From Schistocerca nitens (Eukaryota; Arthropoda; Insecta; Orthoptera; Acrididae), in NCBI RefSeq assembly GCF_023898315.1, contig NC_064621.1, forward strand, positions 122,659,521 through 122,723,520: a stretch of DNA of 64,000 nt, read 5' to 3'. Both the position numbers and the translations under genes were made by a program. Position 1 is the first letter of the stretch. The number at the start of each line of letters is the position of its first letter. Positions 21,228 through 32,324 of the stretch are shown here, piece after piece. Below the pieces are notes generated by a model. It was not told the DNA's origin. It did not search any database and saw nothing but the letters and a program-made list of their open reading frames with translations.

Positions 21228-22649
21228 CACTCCTGGAAATTGAAATAAGAACACCGTGAATTCATTGTCCCAGGAAGGGGAAACTTTATTGACACATTCC
21301 TGGGGTCAGATACATCACATGATCACACCGACAGAACCACAGGCACATAGACACAGGCAACAGAGCATGCACAATGTCGGCACTAGTACAGTGTATATCC
21401 ACCTTTCGCAGCAATGCAGGCTGCTATTCTCCCATGGAGACGATCGTAGAGATGCTGGATGTAGTCCTGTGGAACGGCTTGCCATGCCATTTCCACCTGG
21501 CGCCTCAGTTGGACCAGCGTTCGTGCTGGACGTGCAGACCGCGTGAGACGACGCTTCATCCAGTCCCAAACATGCTCAATGGGGGACAGATCCGGAGATC
21601 TTGCTGGCCAGGGTAGTTGACTTACACCTTCTAGAGCACGTTGGGTGGCACGGGATACATGCGGACGTGCATTGTCCTGTTGGAACAGCAAGTTCCCTTG
21701 CCGGTCTAGGAATGGTAGAACGATGGGTTCGATGACGGTTTGGATGTACCGTGCACTATTCAGTGTCCCCTCGACGATCACCAGTGGTGTACGGCCAGTG
21801 TAGGAGATCGCTCCCCACACCATGATGCCGGGTGTTGGCCCTGTGTGCCTCGGTCGTATGCAGTCCTGATTGTGGCGCTCACCTGCACGGCGCCAAACAC
21901 GCTCACGACCATCATTGGCACCAAGGCAGAAGCGACTCTCATCGCTGAAGACGACACGTCTCCATTCGTCCCTCCATTCACGCCTGTCGCGACACCACTG
22001 GAGGCGGGCTGCACGATGTTGGGGCGTGAGCGGAAGACGGCCTAACGGTGTGCGGGACGGTAGCCCAGCTTCATGGAGACGGTTGCGAATGGTCCTCGCC
22101 GATACCCCAGGAGCAACAGTGTCCCTAATTTGCTGGGAAGTGGCGGTGCGGTCCCCTACGGCACTGCGTAGGATCCTACGGTCTTGGCGTGCATCCGTGC
22201 GTCGCTGCGGTCCGGTCCCAGGTCGACGGGCACGTGCACCTTCCGCCGACCACTGGCGACAACATCGATGTACTGTGGAGACCTCACGCCCCACGTGTTG
22301 AGCAATTCGGCGGTACGTCCACCCGGCCTCCCGCATGCCCACTATACGCCCTCGCTCAAAGTCCGTCAACTGCACATACGGTTCACGTCCACGCTGTCGC
22401 GGCATGCTACCAGTGTTAAAGACTGCGATGGAGCTCCGTATGCCACGGCAAACTGGCTGACACTGACGGCGGCGGTGCACAAATGCTGCGCAGCTAGCGC
22501 CATTCGACGGCCAACACCGCGGTTCCTGGTGTGTCCGCTGTGCCGTGCGTGTGATCATTGCTTGTACAGCCCTCTCGCAGTGTCCGGAGCAAGTATGGTG
22601 GGTCTGACACACCGGTGTCAATGTGTTCTTTTTTCCATTTCCAGGAGTG
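21228..22649 (-). mobile_element. Tc1-like DNA transposon, apparently intact
   Basis: Inverted termini read CACTCCTGGAAATTGAAATA at the left and, as reverse complement at the right, CACTCCTGGAAATGGAAAAA. TA flanks both ends (21226-21227 and 22650-22651). The length of 1422 bp and a single uninterrupted transposase frame suggest a young copy, in contrast to the decayed Tc1-like element at 1729. Confidence 0.95.
21383..22405 (-). CDS. Tc1-like transposase
   Basis: The frame is open further upstream, but I choose the ATG at 22405 (MPRQRGREPYVQL), which gives 340 residues, the usual Tc1 length. The upstream extension has no family similarity. The N-terminus has two helix-turn-helix segments (FERGRIVGMREAGWTYRRIA, then VSARTIRNRLHEAGL). 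The catalytic residues are D155 in VVFSDESRF, D244 in FQQDNARPH and E277 in SPDLSPIEHVW. I count 32 residues between the last two, against 34 in the classical Tc1 signature. The frame has no stop or shift, ends naturally (GGYTLY) and could encode an active enzyme that cuts and pastes the element at TA sites. Confidence 0.92.
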   Translation of the reverse strand: MPRQRGREPYVQLTDFERGRIVGMREAGWTYRRIAQHVGREVSTVHRCCRQWSAEGARARRPGTGPQRRTDARQDRRILRSAVGDRTATSQQIRDTVAPGVSARTIRNRLHEAGLPSRTPLGRLPLTPQHRAARLQWCRDRREWRDEWRRVVFSDESRFCLGANDGRERVWRRAGERHNQDCIRPRHTGPTPGIMVWGAISYTGRTPLVIVEGTLNSARYIQTVIEPIVLPFLDRQGNLLFQQDNARPHVSRATQRALEGVSQLPWPARSPDLSPIEHVWDWMKRRLTRSARPARTLVQLRRQVEMAWQAVPQDYIQHLYDRLHGRIAACIAAKGGYTLY

Positions 22650-22651
22650 TA

Positions 22652-23788
22652 TATTCCTAATTAATCGACTATGTGGATGTTTTGCAAGTTACACATTGTA
22701 AATGAATTGCAGCATTCTCCATAATAAATCCAATTTATGTGAAAACCTGCCTTTGTGCAGAACACTAATGATGGAGGCAGTGGCTCCACTGCACTTCAGG
22801 TAGTACCTCCGAAGGTAAACACGCAACTGACGTGTCCTTCCTCTGAACGACACAGATTTCCGCCGAAAACAGCGTAAACATCACGTACCTACAGTCACGG
22901 CGGCGAAAGTGTCCTTTGAGAGTGGCGTGAACTTCCTGGCCAACTTTTAGTCCGTGATTTTTTATTTCTTGTTAGATATACAAAAGAGTTGTATAAGTGA
23001 ATTTGTCTCACAGACAGCTGCTATTCTTGCGGAAATAACGTATTTAACGTGTAAAAGTTAACTTAAGCAAAAATATGCTCCTCACTCTGTATATTACTTC
23101 ATCTTCTCCTGTTAATAGTCTACCTTTACATTTCCGTAAATTTCAAGAATAACGGAACCTAATTATGAGGAAATAATACATAAATTTAAATTTGGAGAAG
23201 ACGTCTAGAATCAGTCCAAATTTTCAGAAAGACCGGTAAGGCAACCTAGCGGCTATAACTCTTAAAAACTACACCTTATCCCAGGCAGGCGCGAAGAGAA
23301 ACAAGGTACTGAAGGCAAATTCAATTCTTAGTTTCTTCCACATTGGTAGACCCTAACAGCAAGCATTCCTCAACCAATACTAATTCACGACATCTCACCC
23401 GGTGCCTGCACCTCAAATTCTAGTTACTGGTTGGTCCAACGCGTGTACACCCCCGCCTAAATTTAATTTAATAGCTGCAGTAACTTTGAGATCGCATAGG
23501 TAACATGTTGTGTGCGGTGTCTTGGACAGACTGTGCAGACAGAATTATGCGAATATCATACTCCTCAAGGCAAATCTCCCCCCCCCCTCCCCCCTCCTTT
23601 TCACCTTCTGTGACTCTTTCGCGAGTGGTGAAGCGAGAATAACGAACGTGGGTAGGCCTGTGCATGATTTAACTATTGTTACAGGTATATAAGTAATATA
23701 AAACTTACCGCACTGACAAAACGAAACAGTGTAGGAAAATTTGTTTTAAATACGATTTTGCCTTTACATACCTTCGGGCGTTTTGTGG

Positions 23789-23789
<1 letters not shown>
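22652..23789. other. Unassigned AT-rich stretch
   Basis: No domain or element end recognised. A C-rich run occurs at about 23578-23597. Confidence 0.45.

Positions 23790-23841
<52 letters not shown>
23790..23841. repeat. (CA)n microsatellite
   Basis: About 26 uninterrupted CA units. The valine/cysteine and threonine/histidine frames over it are artefacts. Confidence 0.98.
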
Positions 23842-23844
<3 letters not shown>

Positions 23845-23879
23845 ATTCACGAAGTCGGCACACCGCCCAGTGCTCATTA

Positions 23880-24680
23880 TTAGCGGCATTAGGCCTCGAC
23901 ATCTTCCTCACAACTCAAACTGGTCATACGCTGACGGTACAGTTCTAAAACCAGAATCACTGCCAGAAACTGAAGAAGACCTTACTACTTGGTACACGGT
24001 GCTAGAACGAAAAAGATTTACAATACGTAGGACCGAAACGGGGTGTATAAATTGCAACTTCCCGAGAACGACCACCAGTTAGAAACGGCAACTACATCTA
24101 CACTATGTTCTTATAACACCAAACTTTCAATTCTAGTACCTCGGGTCGGCAATACCATCCACTGTTTCCATAGATGAAGACATTGAAGACCGTATAAAAA
24201 TGTACGGTTGAAATGGAAGTCATTAACAGGAGCCATGTCTGATACGAAAATGCCTATCGTGGTCAAAGGAAAAGTATACAAACGAGGGATAAGACCTGCT
24301 CTGACATACGGTTCAGAATGTTTAGCCATGTGCAAATCGGACGAAAGAAAGCTCGAAGTCAGAAAGACAAGGATACTACTCTGGTCTGGAGGAGTGATCC
24401 TAAAAGAGTAAGATGCAGCAAGAGCTTCGATAGACTCTCCTATACTGGTATTGAGGGCTCACGAGTCGTGAACCCAATCATATGACAAGGACAGTATTTG
24501 ACATAAAATAACGGAAAAGAAGCTCTGGACGCCAATCGAATAAGTGGATTAGGACCACAAAGAACGGCCTGAAATGGGTAGGACTGCACCATGAAATGAC
24601 AAACACATTCAGAATGGCCTGACAAGACTAGGAGGTTCGATCTCAAGAGACGTGAGAAGACGAAGAAGGACTCCCAGCAC
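23880..24680 (+). pseudogene. RTE-like LINE reverse transcriptase remnant
   Basis: The plus strand reads NWSYADGTVLKPESLPETEE (a degenerate ADD active-site region), then a frame change, IDEDIEDRIK, KWKSLTGAMSDTKMPIVVKG, KVYKRGIRPALTYGSECLAM and WSGGVILKE. The order and wording fit the C-terminal half of an RTE-like RT ('ALTYGSECW' block). Several shifts and stops are present and the 5' part is missing. It is a different, older family from the one at 6653. Confidence 0.75.
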
Positions 24681-24950
24681 GAGTTGTTGGTAGGCTGCGC
24701 GACGTGACGTGTGGTGAGCGCAGTATGCGCGGTCGATTCAACGACGCTTGCATGGCGTCACTTCCGAACTACCAAACTAGCCGCATAATGGCTGCGCGTA
24801 TCTTCCACATGGACCGCTCGTGACATGTGCGCGCAATATTCCAGCGTATATATCAACTGCCAATAACCTCGCGAGTGGATCGGCGATGATCAGTTTATCC
24901 CGAGCTTGAAAACGACTCCACATTCGCAGTAAACTCGGAGTGGGACATCA

Positions 24951-25151
24951 AAAAAATGTTCAAATGTGTGTGAAATCTTAAGCGACTTGACTTCTAAGGT
25001 CATCAGTCCCTAAGCTTACACACTACTTAACCTAAATTATCCTAAGGACAAACACACACACCCATGCCCGCGGGAGGACTCGAACCTCCGCCGGGACCAG
25101 CCACACAGTCCACGACTGCAGCGCCCTAGACTGCTCGGCGAATCCCGCGCG
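24951..25151 (-). mobile_element. tRNA-Leu-like SINE (type D head)
   Basis: The minus strand matches 15961-16152: head with GGATTCGCCGAGCAGTCTAG and GGAGGTTCGAGTCCTCCCGC, body with GTCCTTAGGATAATTTAGG, and a tail TTTGAACATTTTTTTG. Flanks GTGGGACATC and ATGGGCCATC may be a mutated target duplication. Confidence 0.88.
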
Positions 25152-25655
25152 ACGGAATGGGCCATCGCCTCTCCCAGTAAGTTCTCGTCCAGCTTCCTGG
25201 TTACCAGCAGAAGACGCGCGGAATTCGCCTAGTGGGTCTTCATTATCATTTCTTGATAAATTTGTCCCACTTGTTCTAATTACTATACACTTAAATGGTA
25301 CGTATTTTACAAGTATGTAGTTTTTGTAGGTAAGGAGTGGACGAACAATGCCATAGTAGTAGAGCAATGCGGTGCGTATCTTTAAGACATTATTTCGGTG
25401 GGTGAAGAATAACCAGTGTACCACAATGAGGTGGTTTTGCAACGTTTTCAGTATTCACTGTGCTCTTTGCACGTTCGGTACCGACAGCATCTTCGTCGGC
25501 CGCACTCGACGCGTCGCGCGCCGCTTTCATCTCAACAGAAGAAATATTTCCAGGTTGGCAATAATTGAACTATATGAAACAAAATAGTCATAACTTCTAA
25601 ACGGTTCGCGTTAGGACGTTCAAATTGTACGGGAATTAGTATGATTTATTTCAGC
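25152..25655. other. Unassigned stretch before a mariner remnant
   Basis: No coding motif. The last 100 bp (AT-rich, ending near the transposase remnant) may be the 5' non-coding part of that element. Confidence 0.35.
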
Positions 25656-25659
25656 GACA

Positions 25660-26236
25660 TAAGCCCATTTTCATTCGGATGGGTTCGTCAATAAACAAAA
25701 CTGGCGTATTTGGGGGACTGAGAATCCGCATTTTGCGATCAAGAAGTCTCTTCAGCCTCAACGGATGACTGTGTGGTGTGCAATGTCCAGTCACGGAACA
25801 ATCGGTGCGATATTGCTCGATGGCAGGATGACTAGCGAACGGTACGTGAAGGTTTTGGAATAGAATCTGATCCCCACTATCTAAAGTAACCCTGATTTCG
25901 ACAAATTGTGGTTCATGCAAGACGGAGCTCGACCCCATCGAAGCAGGAGAGAGCGGGAGTGATGTCCTGGAGGAGCACTTTGGGGACGGCATTCTGGCTC
26001 TGGGATACCCATAGGCCGCTGGCATGGGGCTCGATTGGCCGCCATATTCTCCTGATCTGAACACATGCGACTCCTTTTTGTGGGGCTGTATTAAAGACAA
26101 GGTGTATAGCAATAACCCCAAAACCATTGCTGAGCTGAAAAGAGGAACTTAGGAGTTCATCGACAGCATCGGTGTCCATTCGTCTGCGCACATCATGCCA
26201 ATGACGGCAGGCATATCGAACATTCTTGTCACCCTG
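25660..26236 (+). pseudogene. mariner-like transposase remnant
   Basis: Plus-strand pieces correspond to a mariner-like transposase from the first catalytic block to the C-terminus: WVRQ-TKLAYLGD-ESAF (nucleotide level), TVWCAMSSHGTIGAILLDGR, LWFMQDGARPH with the second aspartate, then a degenerate PPYSPDL-TCDSFLWG with the third, and KDKVYSNNPKTIAELK. Stops and shifts are frequent. It ends at CTTGTCACCCTGTAA, which looks like an outer inverted-repeat end. The left half is gone. Confidence 0.75.
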
Positions 26237-26302
26237 TAAGTCGTCCGCTGTGAGCCGCTGCTATGGAGGGCTCGCCCAAGCCGCAAGGTGGCGCTACACA
26301 GG

Positions 26303-27830
26303 ACATCTACATCCATACTCCGCAAGCCATCTCACTGTGCGTGGCGGAGGGTACCTTGTGTACCTGTATCGGTTCTCCCTTCTATTCCAGTCTCGTATTG
26401 TTTGTGGAAAGAAGGATTGTCGGTATGCTTCTGTGTGGGCTCTAATCTCTCTGACTTTATCCTCATCGTCTCTTCGCGAGATATACGTAGGAAGGAGCAA
26501 TATACTGCTTGACTCTTCGGTGAAGGTATGTTCTCGAAACTTTAACAAAAGCCCGTACCGAGCTACTGAGCGTCTCTCCTGCAGAGTCTTCCACTTGAGT
26601 TTATCATCTCCGTAATGCTTTCGCGATTACTAAATGATCCTGTAACGAAGCGCGCTGCTCTCCGTTGGATCTTCTCTATCTCTTCTATCAACCCTATCTA
26701 GTACGGATCCCACACTGCTGAGCAGTATTCAAGCAGTGGGCGATCAAGCATACTGTAACCTATTTCCTTTGTTTTCGGATTGCATTTCCTTAGGATTCTT
26801 TCAATGTACCTCAGTCTGGCATCTGCTTTACCGACGATTAACTTTATATGGTCATTCCATTTTACATCACTCCTAATGCCTACTCCCAGATAATTTATGG
26901 AATTAACTGCTTCCAGTTGCTGACCTGCTATTTTGTAGCTAAATGATAAGGGATCTATCTTTCTATGTATTCGCAGCACATTACACTTTTCTACATTAAG
27001 ATTTAATTGCCATTCCCTGCACCATGCGTAAATTCGCTGCAGATCCTCCTGCATTTCAGTACAATTTTCCATTGTTACAACCTCTCGATATACCACAGCA
27101 TCATCCGCAAAAAGCCTCAGTGAAATTCCGATATCATCTACAAGGTCATTTATGTATATTGTGGATAGCAACGGTCCTACGACACTCCCCTGCGGCACAC
27201 CTGACATCACTCTTACTTCGGAAGACTTCTCTCCGTTGAGAATGACATGCTGCGTTGTTATCTAGGAACTCCTCAATCCAATCACACAATTGGTCTGATA
27301 GTCCATATGCTCTTACTTTGTTCATTAAACGACTGTGGGGAACTGTATCGAACGCCTTGCGGAAGTCAAGAAACACGGCATCTACCTGGGAACCCGTGTC
27401 TATGGCCCTCTCAGTCTCTTGGACGAATAGCGCGAGCTGGGTTTCACACGAGCGTCTTTTTCGAAACCCATGCTGATTCGTACAGGGTAGATTTCTAGTC
27501 TCCAGAAAAGTCATACTCGAAAATAATACGTGTTCCAAAATTCTACAACTGATCGACGTTAGAGATATAGGTCTATAGTTCTGCACATCTGTTCGACGTC
27601 CCTTCTTGAAATGGGGATGACCTGTGTTCTTTTCCAACCCTTTGGAACGCTACGCTCTTCTAGAGACCTACGGTACACCGCTGCAAGAAGGGGGGCAAGT
27701 TCCTTCGCGTACTCTGTGTAAAATCGAACTGGTATCCCATCAGGTCCAGCGGCGTTTCCTCTTTTCAGCGATTTTAATTGTTTCTCTATGCCTCTGCCAG
27801 CAATTGTGACTGGACCGCACGTCTAATTAA
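26303..27830 (-). mobile_element. Jockey-like LINE, 5'-truncated, decayed
   Basis: On the minus strand, from 27.8 kb downwards, all RT blocks appear in order: GPDGIPVRFYTEYAKEL, VPKGWKRTQV, DFRKAFDTVPHSRL, MSGVPQGSVVGPLL, LRLFADDAVVYREV (active site FADD), NSINYLGVGIRSDVKWNDHI and RPLLEYCSAVWDPY. A C-terminal tail reaches the 3' end near 26303, where the sequence turns into a GATGTA-like tail. There are frameshifts between about 27.15 and 27.65 kb and stops at the C-terminal end. No endonuclease region is present, so the 5' half was never copied or is lost. Confidence 0.9.
26698..27637 (-). pseudogene. Jockey-like reverse transcriptase pseudogene
   Basis: The longest open parts are 27146-27637, with the fingers region and AFDTVPHSRL, and 26698-27210, with GVPQGSVVGPLL and FADD at about residue 35 of that part. 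They are in different frames, so at least one frameshift separates them. The enzyme would copy LINE RNA at a nicked target. This copy cannot. Confidence 0.88.
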
Positions 27831-28180
27831 GCCGCGGCACTCAGAACTCCGCCTTTGACTGTCAGATTATCTTCCGATCATCTTCAGACTGCTCTACGAT
27901 CACACAGAGCATAGGGACGACAGTGCATCACCAACCTAGCACGACGCGCTACTACGACTGCTAGTAAATATTGCAAAAATAGTACCAGTGCAAAGTTATG
28001 TACGCCTTATACCGAATGTCTCGTAAGTAGTTATGTTTTGATCATTCTTTAGCGTTTGGCGTGTTACGAATCCACCTCATTACACCGACGGTCGCAACAA
28101 CACGTTTACGTTATAAACAGATGCACGCAAATGTAGAGAAGTTACACTGAAAACATCATATACATTCTAGCACGTAAGAA
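27831..28180. other. Unassigned stretch
   Basis: I see nothing recognisable between the LINE and the tRNA-like element. Confidence 0.4.
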
Positions 28181-28199
28181 AAGAGAGAAATAGAATGAG

Positions 28200-28470
28200 G
28201 TGGCAAGGAACATCGGGCTGGCCTCGTGGGTATCACAGCCGAAGAGCGCAAAGAAAAACTAGTCATACTTCGGAACGTACAATTAGAAGATCTAAGATAC
28301 GAAGGAATTGCAGAACTGGCTATGAGCAGACGTTGATTGAAATAATGTTGAAAATTTGTACCGAACCGGAATTCGAAACCAGGTCTCCTGCTTACTAGAC
28401 AGATGCTCTGGCCACTAAGCCTTCCGGACACAGCGATCATTGCAACTGCACGGACTATCCTAGCACGCCT
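28200..28470 (-). mobile_element. tRNA-Thr-like SINE (type E head)
   Basis: The minus strand has GTCCGGAAGGCTTAGTGGCC (A-box region), an anticodon-arm-like CTGTCTAGTAAGCAGG and GGTTTCGAATTCCGG (B box). The following body (AAATTTTCAACATTATTTCA) has no tRNA 3' end and continues to about 28200. Anticodon AGT would indicate threonine (inference). The boundaries are approximate and no duplication is evident. Confidence 0.65.
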
Positions 28471-29077
28471 CCCGTCAGACACAAAATCTCAACTTTCCAC
28501 ATACTCCTAATGTGGCGCCAAATTTTCAACTTTCCCCGTTGATTTCAATCAATGCCCACTCGCAGCCAAAGACTGTAGTTCCTCTGTATCTTAATTCATA
28601 GTGGCTGCTGGAATTTATAATCAACGTGAGAGGGCCAAATATCTCATGAAATAAGCGTCAAACGAAAAAACTACAAAGAACGAAACTTGTCTCGCTTGAA
28701 GGGGGAAACCAGATGGCGCTATGATTGGCCCGGCAGATGGCACTGCCATAGGTCAAACGGATATCAACTGCGTTTTTTTTTTAATAGGAACCCCATTTTT
28801 ATTACATATTCTACGTAGTACGTAAAGAAATATGGATGTTTTAGTTGGACCAATTTTTTCGCTTTGTAATAGATAGCGCTATAATAGTCACAAACATATG
28901 GCTCACAATTTTAGACGAACAGTTGCTAACAGGTAGGTTTTTTAAAATTGAAATACAGAACGTAGGTACGTTTGAACATTTTATTTCGGTTGTACCAATG
29001 TGATACATGTACCTTTGTGAAACTTGTCATTTTTGAGAACGCATCCTGTTACAGCGTGATTACCTGTAAATACCACA

Positions 29078-30186
29078 TCAATGCAATAAATGCTCAAAAT
29101 GATGTCCGTCTACCTCAATGCATTTGGCAATACGTGTAACGACATTCCTCTCAACAGCGAGTAGTTCGCCTTCCGTAATGTTCGCACATGCATTGACAAT
29201 GCGCTGACGCATGTTGTCAGGCGTTGTCGGTGGATCACGATGGCAAATATCCTTAAACTTTCCCCACAGAAAGAAATCCAGGGACGTCGGATCCGGTGAA
29301 CGTGGGGGCCATGGTATGGTGCTTCGACGGCCAATCCACCTGTCATGAAATGTGCTATTCAATACCGCTTCAACCGCACGCGAGCTATGTGCCGGACATC
29401 CATCATGTTGGAAGTACATCGCCATTCTGTCATTCAAAAAATTAGCTCTGAGCAGTATGGGACTTAACATCTACGGTCATCAGTCCCCTAGAACTTAGAA
29501 CTACTTACACCTAACTAGCCTAAGGACATCACACAACACCCAGTCATCACGATTCTGTCATTAAGTGAAACATCTTGCAGTAACATCGGTAGAACATTAC
29601 GTAGGAAATCAGCATACATTGCACCATTTAGATTGCCATCGATAAAACGGGGGCCAATTATCCTTCCTCCCATAATGCCGCACCATACATTAACCCGCCA
29701 AGGTCGCTGGTGTTCCACTTGTCGCAGCCATCGTGGATTTTCCGTTGCCCAATAGTGCATATTATGCCGGTTTACGTTACCGCTGTTGGTGAATGACGCT
29801 TCGTCGCTAAATAGAATGCGTGCAAAAAATCTGTCATCGTCCCGTAATTTCTCTTGTGCACAGTGGCAAAACTGTACACGACGTTCAAAGTCGTCGCCAT
29901 GAAATTCTTGGTGCATAGGAATATGGTACGGGTGCAATCGATGTTGACGTAGCATTCTCAACACCGACGTTTTTGAGATTCCCCATTCTCGCGCAATTTG
30001 TCTGCTACTGGTGTGCGGATTAGCCGCGACAGCAGCTAAAACACCTACCTGGGCGTCATTTGTTACAGGTCGTGGTTGACGTTTCACGTGTGGCTGAACA
30101 CTTCTTGTTTCCTTAAATAACTTAACTATCCGGCGAACGGTCCAGAAACTTGGATGATGTCGTTGAAGATACCGAGCAGCATACAT
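29078..30186 (-). pseudogene. DD41D mariner transposase, split by a SINE
   Basis: The N-terminal part (30186 down to about 29553) has the helix-turn-helix region GISKTSVLRMLRQHRLHPYH and RILFSDEASFTN with the first aspartate, plus VWCGIMGGRIIGPRFIDG. The C-terminal part (about 29434 down to 29078) has FQHDGCPAH with the second aspartate, WPPRSPD--SLDFFLWG with the third and ends GHHFEHLLH. I count 41 residues between the second and third aspartates, the DD41D signature. The only obvious break is the SINE at 29435-29551 with its 11-bp duplication; both sides are otherwise open. Without the insertion the frame would be nearly complete, so loss of function was probably caused by the SINE. Confidence 0.88.
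29435..29551 (-). mobile_element. 5'-truncated SINE (type A/B body)
   Basis: An exact 11-bp duplication ATTCTGTCATT flanks it (29424-29434 and 29552-29562). Only the body is present (CCTTAGGCTAGTTAGGTGTA to CATACTGCTCAGAGC); the tRNA head is missing. A truncated SINE with a proper duplication indicates incomplete reverse transcription. Confidence 0.93.
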
Positions 30187-30632
30187 AGCACACGCCCATT
30201 CTGCATTTGATCACAATAGTTATATATCAACACGATATCGATCTTTTCCGCAATTGGTAAACGGTCGATTTTAACACGGGTAATGTATCACGAAGCAAAT
30301 ACCGTCCGCACTGGCGGAATGTTACATGATACCACGTACTTATGCGTTTGTGACTATTACAGTGCCATCTATCACAAAGCTAAAAAAGTGATCCAACTAA
30401 AACATTCATATTTCTTTACGTACTACACGAATATGTAATAAAAAATGGGGGTTCCTATTTCAAAAACGCAGTTGATATCCGTTTGACCTATGGCAGCGCC
30501 ATCTAGCGGGCCACCATAGCGCCATCTGGTTTCTCCCTTCAAGCTAGACGAGTTTCGTTCTTTGTAGTTTTTTCGTCTGACGCTTATTTCGTGAGGTATT
30601 TGGCCCGGTCACCGTCAATGGACCACCCTGTA

Positions 30633-32159
30633 TAACCTCAAACAGCATATACCACCTCCCTTGTCGTGCTTTCACCTAGCGACACAGACAAAAACTTCTG
30701 TTCTTGCCTCTGCGGTCTTTCTTTTAATGCAATACGGCACCGCCAATGGGCAGGAATATACTGATTACGACGTAAATAAATGCAACAACAAATAAAACGC
30801 TATAAATAAAATATTCGTGTCAGGTGAGGCTCCCTTAAATATCCAAACAAGGGCGCGATACTAAACAACCGATTTCTCAACAGAGACGAAGGCTAGTAGA
30901 GTTTTATGCTGGAAAGAACATGAGTAGTTGCTATCACCCTAATTTGACAGTAAATGGACATCATTTAGACCCAATACGATGGACGTATAGCAATTATGGC
31001 TGGGGAAAACACGGTAGCACAAGTGGCCATCTTGGATTTTATACTATGGGCAGTTGAACTAAATTTGACATCTTGGGTTTCACAATTTCCCGACAATATA
31101 CACACTACTAACGATAATTGGGATATTTTGAATTTACCGCCAATTTTTGAATTTCAACGATTTCATACAGAGTCCAAGTGGCCTGTGACGTCAGAGAATT
31201 GGGAGGAGGGCGCGAGCAATCTGGCAACTTTGTAAGACATCAGAAATCTGGCAACAATACAGACAGTCCTGTTAGTGGTACAGTCGTACCATTATCTGTC
31301 CCTCAGAAAAAAATGCAATGAACTGTTCAATGCTTCCCAATCATGTGAAATGAATCTGCTGCTATACCAGCACTAGCTAACTCTGTGCACTGGGTAGGAG
31401 AGACGCAACATTTTGGTCGGAATATCAAAGTCATTACGGCAGAGCTTATGCTGTGATTGGGGAAGAATATTGGCACTACCCTTTCTCAAAGGAACCATCC
31501 GATACGTACGTTTTAGACAAGTGTGACACGTGCGGAAAAAAATCATAATGGAAATATGATGAGTTTTAAAAAGTTTTGCATCCTGAATTCGTGCACCAGA
31601 ATATTGTATTCAGTGTCTGAATCATTTAGGACTCTACAACGCGACAAATAATATTGATTACTGGGCTGCGATAGTTTTGCTATTTAGTTTTAAGTTTGTA
31701 CAGGAATTACTTTTTATGTCCTCGGCAAGCGCCTCGGGTTTCCGTGAAACTGAACATTTGCAGACAAGTCGTGAAGTTGTGGACTCCTTTTACGTGTAGG
31801 ATGGGTGGAATGTAAGCAAGCACTTTCAAGCCAATGCAAGTTACATGCAAAACATGTAGGTACATGTCAGATGAAACAATTTCGTAATACACTAATCAGG
31901 CGCGGATCCAAGGGGAGGGGAAATCATGATAGAACAGATATACTCCGTAAAAGTCGGTGGAAGTTGCCGAAGATGAGACCTAGGTTGCCTCTGAGCGAGT
32001 GCATGCCAACGGTCATGCGCATATCACGCGCTCGCAAAAAGCTACAATTTTGCAGTATGTGCGCGCCCAATACATTTCTCTTACCAGAGTCGGGCAAAAT
32101 TTATTTGAATAACGAATATAGACAAAATTATTGTTATTATTCGTTGGTCCGCCTCCGTA
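30633..32159. other. Unassigned stretch
   Basis: No recognisable domain. Frames of 79 codons (30996-31235, plus) and 126 codons (31805-32185, plus) carry no motif. I see no element boundary. Confidence 0.4.
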
Positions 32160-32324
32160 GCGCACGTCCTGAGGCTCAGGCGTGAACCTCATGCTGCCCG
32201 TAATCGCGATGACCGTATTACTCGTTTCGGACCTCTTGATAAGTATGGAGGTGTGATTACACACGTCAATCACATCGCGATTACGGACAGCATGGGGTTC
32301 ACGCCTGAGCCTCAGGACGTGCGC
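32160..32324. repeat. 52-bp inverted repeat with 61-bp loop
   Basis: Arm 1 (32160-32211) begins GCGCACGTCCTGAGGCTCAG. Arm 2 (32273-32324) is its reverse complement with two mismatches in 52 positions. The spacer is 32212-32272. If transcribed it would form a long hairpin. The right side continues to a mariner-like outer end (GGGACACCCTGTA, about 32630-32642), so the repeat may be part of a mobile element whose internal part was duplicated in inverse orientation. Confidence 0.9.

Larger units (their letters stand above)
28610..30630 (-). mobile_element. Long-TIR mariner (DD41D type)
   Basis: About 280-bp inverted repeats flank the transposase: 28630-28910 and 30330-30622 match as inverted copies, for example TCAAACGGATATCAACTGCG on both. 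The right outer end is ...GACCACCCTG followed by TA. The left outermost 20-25 bp are diverged. Between them is a transposase gene interrupted only by one SINE. Long inverted repeats are unusual for mariners, most of which have about 30 bp. Confidence 0.9.

Noticed and set aside
22406-22621. 72-codon N-terminal extension of the Tc1-like transposase
   Set aside because: It has no similarity to the family; 340 residues from the internal ATG at 22405 is the normal length.
21740-22660. Plus-strand frames of 76-158 codons over the Tc1-like element
   Set aside because: They are antisense shadows of the GC-rich transposase on the minus strand.
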